From the NCBI GenBank assembly GCA_947179485.1, contig OX359250.1:11762539-11826538 (forward strand): 64,000 nucleotides of DNA, given 5' to 3'. Made by a program: the position numbers and the translations under genes. The notes under the pieces are model-generated. The model was not told the DNA's origin. It saw only the letters and a program-made list of their open reading frames with translations, and did not search any database. Positions 57,626 through 64,000 of this stretch are shown here, piece by piece. This DNA comes from Allacma fusca (lineage: Eukaryota; Arthropoda; Collembola; Symphypleona; Sminthuridae). Every line of letters begins with the position of its first letter. Position 1 is the first letter of the stretch.

Positions 57626-59135
57626 TTATTGATTTCCAAGTTGTTGGCCACGGCCCCAACTGTGACCACCAAACATTGATCTACCACCACCAGCTGGACC
57701 TGCTGGATTACCAGCTGGACTGGCTCCGGCCGGTGCTCGAGCTTCAGGGGGGATACCAAATCCTCCCATTCCACCTCTTGGCGGGGGAAACCAATTTTCC
57801 CTTTTCAAAAATAACGCAAACTGTGAATGATCGCATTATGGGTATTAATATTTATTTATGATGTACAAAATGGGTACATGGTTTGAACAACAAAAGTTAT
57901 TTCTTCAAGAAGTACAAAAATGGCTTACAAAATTGACGGGGTTCCAAGAAGTGGAGGGCCACCATACTGTTGCGGATACTGAAACTTAAGAAAGAAGTAC
58001 AAATGGCCAACAAGGATCCCAATAAGTTCAGACATGCCGCTGCAAAAATAAATTGAATAATTCAAAATGGTTTCAGTTTTCATTCACGTTATAGAACAAT
58101 TCTTGTATGCCTATAACTGAATGCATGTTATCTAGAAATATTAAATTACCCTCCCGACAGAATCAGATTGAACCCGAACAGCACCCAAGGGAGGTACATA
58201 GCTTTGAACTGAGTGCCAAACCAGAAGTTGACCGTAACATCTTTATTCAGCTGGCACCAGACATAGAGGACACTCAAGACCATAGGATCCATCAAGGTCT
58301 ACAAAAAGATGTTATCTCATCAAGTGTCCAGCGAATATATTAAAATTCATACGCATAGTTCAATACCATCATATTCATGAACAAGGCAGTCACGACGCAG
58401 ACAGCCCAATTAAATAGTAACATTGTAGCATAATCTGCTGGTCTGGTGGCAAACACCCCTGTAAATAACAGAAAACGTGGTTGAAGTTAGACAAAGTTAA
58501 TTTTGTATCGTTATACTCTTGCTTTAGTACACTGTGATGATTATCAATTCGAAAAACCCTACTTAATACACGAATTCTATCGATAATCATAACAGCAATG
58601 CTGGATCTGTTCCCCCGAAAGCAAGAGCATATCGTTGGCTAAATTATAAAAAGTACCATTTTCATTTGCAAACCCATTTAAAAGCAAGTGTTATGAAATG
58701 AAAATGGTACTTTTTAGAATTTAGCCGACGATATTCAAATTAACAAACCCTACAGCTATATTCAAAGGACTCACCAGTCTCAAGCAGTTTGGAGTAATTG
58801 ATCAAGAAGTAGAGATTTATTAGAAAATGGAACCCAGTTTGAGGACTGATAGGGTAAAAGAATAAGGCAGTCGCCGGTCTCCATATCTAAAAACGACACA
58901 GTAGTAACTATTAGACACTACTAAAACACTTCAATACAACCCAACCTTCACGAAATCTTCAAAAATACTCCTTCCCACTTACCTGGAATTCTTTTATGAA
59001 CAGGTCATACAGGAGCACTAGATACCTCGGTGAAAGTATACCAAACCGAGCTAGCAGCGAAAAGCTGACGGTTCCTCCGAACCAGTATCGTGTAAACCTG
59101 GGTAATGAGTTGAACCACGTACTCACTTCGTCCAT
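57626..59135 (-). CDS. Derl1: Derlin-1, ER-associated degradation rhomboid pseudoprotease
   Basis: Six coding exons join in phase: 59135-58983, 58886-58775, 58458-58367, 58298-58150, 58039-57929, 57800-57626, giving 263 aa; the family is about 250. It starts MDEVSTWFNSLPRFTRYW. The rhomboid-like core contains the WR motif (IWRPATALFFYP), TGFHFLINLYFL, RPADYATMLLFNW, LYVWCQLNKDVTVNFWFG, FKAMYLPWVL and a GxxxG motif (GILVGHLYFF). The Gly/Pro-rich cytosolic tail ends HSWGRGQQLGNQ, the SHP-box position that binds p97/VCP. Derlins sit in the ER membrane and help move misfolded proteins to the cytosol. The match to human and fly Derlin-1 is close along the whole length. A 5' UTR intron and an upstream leader exon are annotated separately. 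Confidence 0.97.
58629..58734 (+). repeat. Long hairpin, 39-bp stem and 28-nt loop
   Basis: Arm 58629-58667 pairs with arm 58696-58734, with only two non-Watson-Crick positions. It lies in the second coding intron of Derlin-1. As plus-strand RNA one of these is a G-U wobble; in the Derlin-1 transcript it would be an A-C mismatch. It may be a young inverted duplication, a very small MITE, or a microRNA-like precursor. No family assignment. Confidence 0.9.
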
Positions 59136-59182
59136 CCTAGCTCCTTATTGTCAGACAGGCCTTAAGATTTCAGTACTTTGAC

Positions 59183-59740
59183 CCTGCAAAAATCAACAAA
59201 ATTTGTAGAAACATTTCCCAACCGCCACTACAATCCCCGCCATCAACAATACCAAAAGTTTAGTCGTCTCTAATCTGTAATCCTGAGCCGATTGTTTCCC
59301 GTCCATAAAACTTTGACAAAAGCACTTACAACAGTGACTAACTTCTACTCCTTACCACAGCTTCCCAAAACAGTAAAAATATTATTACTATTAAACAATC
59401 CTCCAAAATGACTACCACTAACAATTAACACTAATAATCCCCAAACACTCTCAAACCAACCCTCAAATTACAAAAAAAAACGACTGATCCACCAAACTAG
59501 TAGTCAACAAGTTATTTCTCACACAACTTCCTCCTGTACTTACGATGTACGGACGTGAACAGCATGCAAACTTTTCTAATACGTGTCATAATTATTACTC
59601 CCTTATATAATGTTGAAGGATCGAAACGGGATGACTTACGTGAATAAAAATATTTGTCTTCTATACGACCGATACAACTAAAGAACTCAATCAAGAAGCA
59701 CGTCCTCAAGTTCACTTCCGACTCTGCCCTAAAACGTAGA
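59183..59740 (-). promoter_or_regulatory. Derlin-1 5' UTR intron and leader exon
   Basis: A good acceptor (GATTTTTGCAG) ends at 59184, 48 nt before the ATG. A matching donor (TTCAC|GTAAGT) is at 59639. The leader exon would run from about 59640 to about 59740, with the promoter just beyond. Inferred from splice signals. Confidence 0.55.
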
Positions 59741-61779
59741 TCGGCTCACAATCAAATACAAATTCACAATTTGTTCTGATGTTTATTGTGAAAAATAAAA
59801 TGTTACTCACTCACTGAATTATATTCAGACTTTGCCACTTTCAAGAGTCAGCTAATACACAGAGAGAACGACAGAACTATACAGTGGAACAATTGCCACA
59901 TGACTGTGGACTATGGTCGACCCTAATACTACAATTAATGGCACGTCCCATTCCCATACACACGTTTCCTTGCAGTTTACAAGTCGCAGTGCTAAAATGA
60001 TCGTGGACGTACTTACTTACTGTGCACGTGAAGTATATAGGACAGTAGCAAGTAGCAAGGCGAAGGCACTAAGGCAGAGAGAGAGAGAGAGAGAGAGGCA
60101 AAAGCAATGTAGGTACATACAGTGGAAGTACTATTTGAGTAATACCGAAGCATGCTCACGCTCACCGATGTCAGACCGTTTTAAAGGCTACGTACTAGGT
60201 GCTATAAGAACTACTGTAGTGCTGTGCTGGTCCAATAACAGAGTCCCACAGGATGACAGCTACTCGCGCCGTCGACACGATAGTGAAATCACATGTCCTC
60301 TCTGGTATTTTGTGATAGGCATAACAACAACTTGAGCTTAAATTAGAAAAATATTCCTATCGCTTATATTTATATCTAATCTCCTTCACTCTCACAGTTT
60401 TTTTTTCTTCTACGAAATTCGTGTAAATAGTTCTAGACTTTTACGGGTCTATGTGGTTCTGTGTGTGTACAATTCCTATATCGGAACTCTTGAGATCCCA
60501 ATTGCCACATATAAACGGGCTGGGGTAAGTAGTAAGTATTGAATTTGATTTGTGAGTGCCTAGATATACTAATTTTGACTTTGTCCTAATGATGATTCTA
60601 GGGCGAAATCATTCTGTGTGAAATTGTTTTCAAGTTAATATTTGAATATTTATTTGGCAAATGATTTGGTTCTGTAGTTGAGTGTTGAGTATAATTATAT
60701 TATATTTTTTGGGGCTAAATTCACATTCTGATTACTTACCTGAACGTAACACACAGGTCGAGGATGTAACAACTATGAAGGTCCAGCAGAGTAGTTAGAA
60801 ATTGTTCCGAAACTGACTAGAAGATTGGCTGGAGATTGGTTGACCTGCATTGGAAGGAACATTGTTGCACCACTTGTGGGTGGAAGCCGAGGGGGACACG
60901 AAAGTGGAGTTGAATTGAAGTCAATGTACTGGAAAGTAAGGAAGTTTGGATATTGTTGGTGGATTTAATTTTGACTTTCTATTATTGGGATGTGTAAAGT
61001 GGACTGCTGGTTTGTATGTATGTATATGGGTGGTGGATTGTTTTAGGACTCACAGCAGCATGTGGAGTCAAGTATTGATTGTTTACATTTACATCCCTAG
61101 GAGGAATCATGTTTAGTGGGATAACATTCTTGGTGTGATTTGTTAAGAGGGAAGTGGTTTTTCTGCTGTAGGTATTTGTCTGGGATGGAGGTTCGAGAGG
61201 ATTATAGAGGAATTAATGTTGGTATTATTAATTTGACATTTAGTCAGTGTGCGTTCCCTTGTGGTGCACAGGATAAGTCATGGGATAATTTCGGGAAATT
61301 AGTGAGCTGAGACATAATGTGGTGTTCTTATCTTGAAGACATACATGAGTGCCTCTACACTTTGGATTAATTGCTGGTATATTGGTTTTTCTGATAGGAG
61401 ATCGAGGCATGACTTGCAACAAGGAGTTTTAGTTGTCGTTTATCTTTATGCTGCGACGGGCGTAAGGAAGATTATTGGATGAGAGATACAACTTTTAACA
61501 TGAAGAATATTTCAGTGCAGAATGAAGTTTAAACAAGATTCTATGGGTGAGTTGATTGTTTTTTTAATATTACTTGTACTTTGTAATTTTAGAATATAAA
61601 AAGGACATGTTTTGGATGGCAAGGAAAATTTAGTGTAGTTATTTAGTTGTATACTGTATTAATAGCTTGAAATTTATGTTGACTGTAATTATTCCTGCTG
61701 GCAGATACGGCACAAGAAATTCCAAACGGCGAAGACTACTTGGTTTTTCCGTGTAAGCATTAGATAACATAATTTCAAC
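59741..61779. other. Divergent intergenic region, Derlin-1 to XKR
   Basis: About 2 kb between divergent gene starts. It holds one GA microsatellite, a possible XKR leader donor (GGCTGG|GGTAAGT near 60525) and an acceptor (TGCTGGCAG, at about 61703-61704) just before the XKR ATG, so a 5' UTR intron is likely. The 140-codon frame at 59913-60335 is repeat-driven and rejected. Confidence 0.5.
60074..60097. repeat. (GA)n microsatellite
   Basis: About 11 GA units, read directly. Confidence 0.8.
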
Positions 61780-63652
61780 ATGTCAGCCGGGAACTTCAGA
61801 GACGGGAAAGATAGTGGGGCAAAACTACGGAAGAAACAGTCGGAAGCAGATGTTTTGGATATGTCAAGTTATGGCGAATCTCAGTGGCAGTACGATGATG
61901 TTGATGCTCTTCCAGAATCGCTCCGATTCAATTACTTTGATATTTTTTGCATTTTTGTGTCCATCGCTACTTACTTTTTGGATCTTGGAATGGATATTTA
62001 TGTTGCCTGCATTTACTATAAAGCTCAAAACATTTGGTACTTTGTCCTGACTCTGGTCTTCGTCATCATTCCAGCAGGAACAATGACTGCTTTCAGTCTA
62101 AGATGGTATGATTTGAAACTACAATTCAGCGTTTGATAACCTGAAAAAAAATGTTTTTGTTTGACTGAAAATATTATGAATGTACGCAGGTATGTAATGG
62201 ACATGGACAATCAGACTAATATGAAACCATCTTGCACAAAATGGGTGATACGAACGATATTTTTGCTTTTGCAGTTGGCACCTGTCCTTCGGTAATGAGC
62301 TCATTTCTTCATTTATTGCATATTTGTGCTATTAAAATTTTATAATACTGCACATATTTCGGAAGGTTAATTTCATGTTTCTTTTTCAGGTATATTGACT
62401 CATTGATTTACGGATTAAAAAGTAGAGCTGCTGGGAAGCGAAATGATAAACCAGAACAAAAGCGATATTATAACTACATGCTACTGGAAGACACTGATGC
62501 ATCACTTTTACGATTATTTGAAAGTTTTATGGAAGCTGCTCCCCAAGTTACCTTGCAACTTTACATCCTCATTTATCATTTTTGGGATGAGAAAGCCCCA
62601 TTCAAAAGTGATACTCAACGTGAGTATTTCAATACTGTTATTGTAAAATAAGAAATATTGCAAGATTATTAAGATTTCAATGATTTAGGGTTATACCTGG
62701 TCCTGGCAATTTTGACATCGCTGGTGAGCTTAGCATGGTCTTTATCATCCTATCACCGTTCTGTGCGATTTTCGCAAAGCGACAAATTGAATATATCTTA
62801 CAAGGGAGTGGCGCTTCAGTTTGTATGGCATTTCTGCATCATAAGTGAGTGAGCTCCAAAAGGAGTGGAAATGTTGTTCAGTTTGATCATTAAAATATCG
62901 GAATGAGAAATTTATTTCTGCCCAACTATAAGTCTTTTTTTCTTTCTGCAGGTTCCCGTGTATTTGCTTTGGGGGTATTTGCTTCGACGTACCCAATTCT
63001 ACTTATACCAGTGTGCGTAGCTCATTTGCTTGCAATGCTGGTGTGGTTAGTTGTCCAAGGGAATCAAGACTGTGCGAACCAATGTGGAGAAGCCCTCCTT
63101 AACTTAGTAGTTGCTTTTATTTACATTTTCATCTTTTTTAATGTTCGTGATGAACCCACGCGCTACAAGTACTTGACCTTCTACCTCATTTGCTTTCTTG
63201 AAAATACCATTTTATTACTCACATGGTTCTTTTCCTTAACTAATGTTTCCACACCTGAAATATTATGGTTTCGTGTATCTGGAATTGTTGGTCACTACGC
63301 GTTGTTTTTCCTTGGCATTCTCTTCATGGTTCTCTACTATGTCTACTTTCACCCTTCCCTCCAATTTCGTTTTAAATCTTCCCCAAGTAAGAAAGAGTAT
63401 CAACCAGATGTTGGCCCTCAGCAACAATCTAGCTCCGTAAAAAATTTAACTAGAAAAGGGTCTGTTGATCTTGTGACGAGTAATCCGCATAGTGCAACTA
63501 GTTCCCGTAAAATTGTTTCGTTTGCACCCGACGTACCCAAATCACAAGAGAGTATCAGTTCTTCAAGAGCCGATTGTGATAAAGTTGCTTCTAAAGTCAT
63601 GCTTCTTCCAAAACCTGAAGCTGTTAATGCCAATGAAGAAACTCCATTATGA
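61780..63652 (+). CDS. XK-related protein, XKR4/6-type membrane scramblase
   Basis: Five exons join in phase: 61780-62105, 62190-62291, 62390-62619, 62689-62844, 62952-63652, giving 504 aa. An acidic cytosolic N terminus is followed by about eight membrane-spanning segments, with family landmarks FDIFCIFVSIATYFLDLG, the segment MEAAPQVTLQLYILI, VSLAWSLSSYHRSVRF and YKGVALQFVWHF. The cytosolic C-terminal tail (about 95 aa) is Ser/Lys-rich. XK-related proteins act at the plasma membrane; several vertebrate members and worm CED-8 expose phosphatidylserine after caspase cleavage. I see no DxxD caspase site in the C-terminal tail, only single aspartates such as FAPD and GSVD, so caspase control is not shown. 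Whether it is nearer XKR4, 6 or 7 is not resolved. Confidence 0.95.
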
Positions 63653-64000
63653 GTTAATTAAACATTTGTCAGGTTGTAAATGTACTACAGGTTGAGTGTA
63701 ACCTCGTCTAGTATATTTTGATTAGTCTTGTCACGCGTATGTATGAGCTCATGTATTTTTTCTACTGTTCTTTAAATAACTACCAAATACTTTAACGAAG
63801 TTTCCCACCTACTTCAATGTTGCAATTTTACTCAAAAATATCACAGTTCGGTTTAATTGTACCCAAATGAATTACTTAACTTGTTTTTTATTATAATATT
63901 CCTGTCAGGTAGCACATTTGTACATGGTTGATTTTGGTCTACCGGTGTACATTGAGCAACTTTGTTCTCATCTCAATTAAAGTTACTTAATTTAGTATCG
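63653..64000 (+). other. 3' UTR of the XKR gene and flank
   Basis: About 350 bp of AT-rich sequence after the stop codon. No canonical AATAAA was seen before the window ends. Confidence 0.6.

Overview
This window is eukaryotic, most likely from an arthropod. Coding sequence is split by mostly short GT-AG introns of about 50-150 bp, with a few introns of 0.5 to several kb. Intergenic DNA is AT-rich and full of GA/CT, CA/GT and TAG microsatellites. The encoded proteins are animal families. I cannot fix the species; a pancrustacean, for example a springtail or a related group, is only a guess. No operons, rRNA, tRNA or CRISPR were seen.

Layout. (1) 1-22 kb holds no recognised gene body. At its right edge lie the first three coding exons of an unidentified minus-strand gene (21975 to 19163). 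Its remaining exons must lie further left, so much of this stretch is probably giant intron, packed with simple repeats and one perfect 190-bp duplication. (2) 22-26 kb is intergenic with a 54-61 bp minisatellite. (3) 26.3-29.9 kb carries RSPRY1 on the minus strand in eleven coding exons (SPRY plus C-terminal RING). (4) 30-36.7 kb is intergenic, with one doubtful cysteine-rich ORF. (5) 36.7-40.1 kb carries a tamalin/GRASP-type PDZ scaffold on the plus strand in five exons. (6) 42234-47057 is a complete DNA transposon of CACTA/EnSpm type: 13-bp terminal inverted repeats, a TNP2-like transposase with one single-base frameshift, and a second, intact, spliced gene for a DUF4806 protein. (7) 50.0-50.7 kb carries a Ly6/quiver-like GPI-anchored protein on the minus strand. 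(8) 51.7-56.4 kb carries a PPP4R4-like HEAT-repeat protein on the plus strand in 18 coding exons. (9) 57.6-59.7 kb carries Derlin-1 on the minus strand, with a 39-bp-stem hairpin in its second coding intron. (10) 61.8-63.7 kb carries an XK-related (XKR4/6-type) phospholipid scramblase on the plus strand in five exons.

All exon models were built by hand from splice signals, reading phase and remembered family members. Each full model keeps phase through every junction: RSPRY1 553 aa, tamalin-like 482 aa, Ly6 188 aa, PPP4R4-like 905 aa, Derlin-1 263 aa, XKR 504 aa, DUF4806 383 aa. The host genes do not form a shared pathway. RSPRY1 and Derlin-1 both touch protein quality control or ubiquitin, but their neighbourhood looks incidental. 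The most interesting unit is the two-gene transposon, whose layout recalls the TnpA/TnpD arrangement of plant En/Spm. A strong donor before the transposase and an acceptor 16 nt before the second start codon suggest alternative splicing from one promoter.
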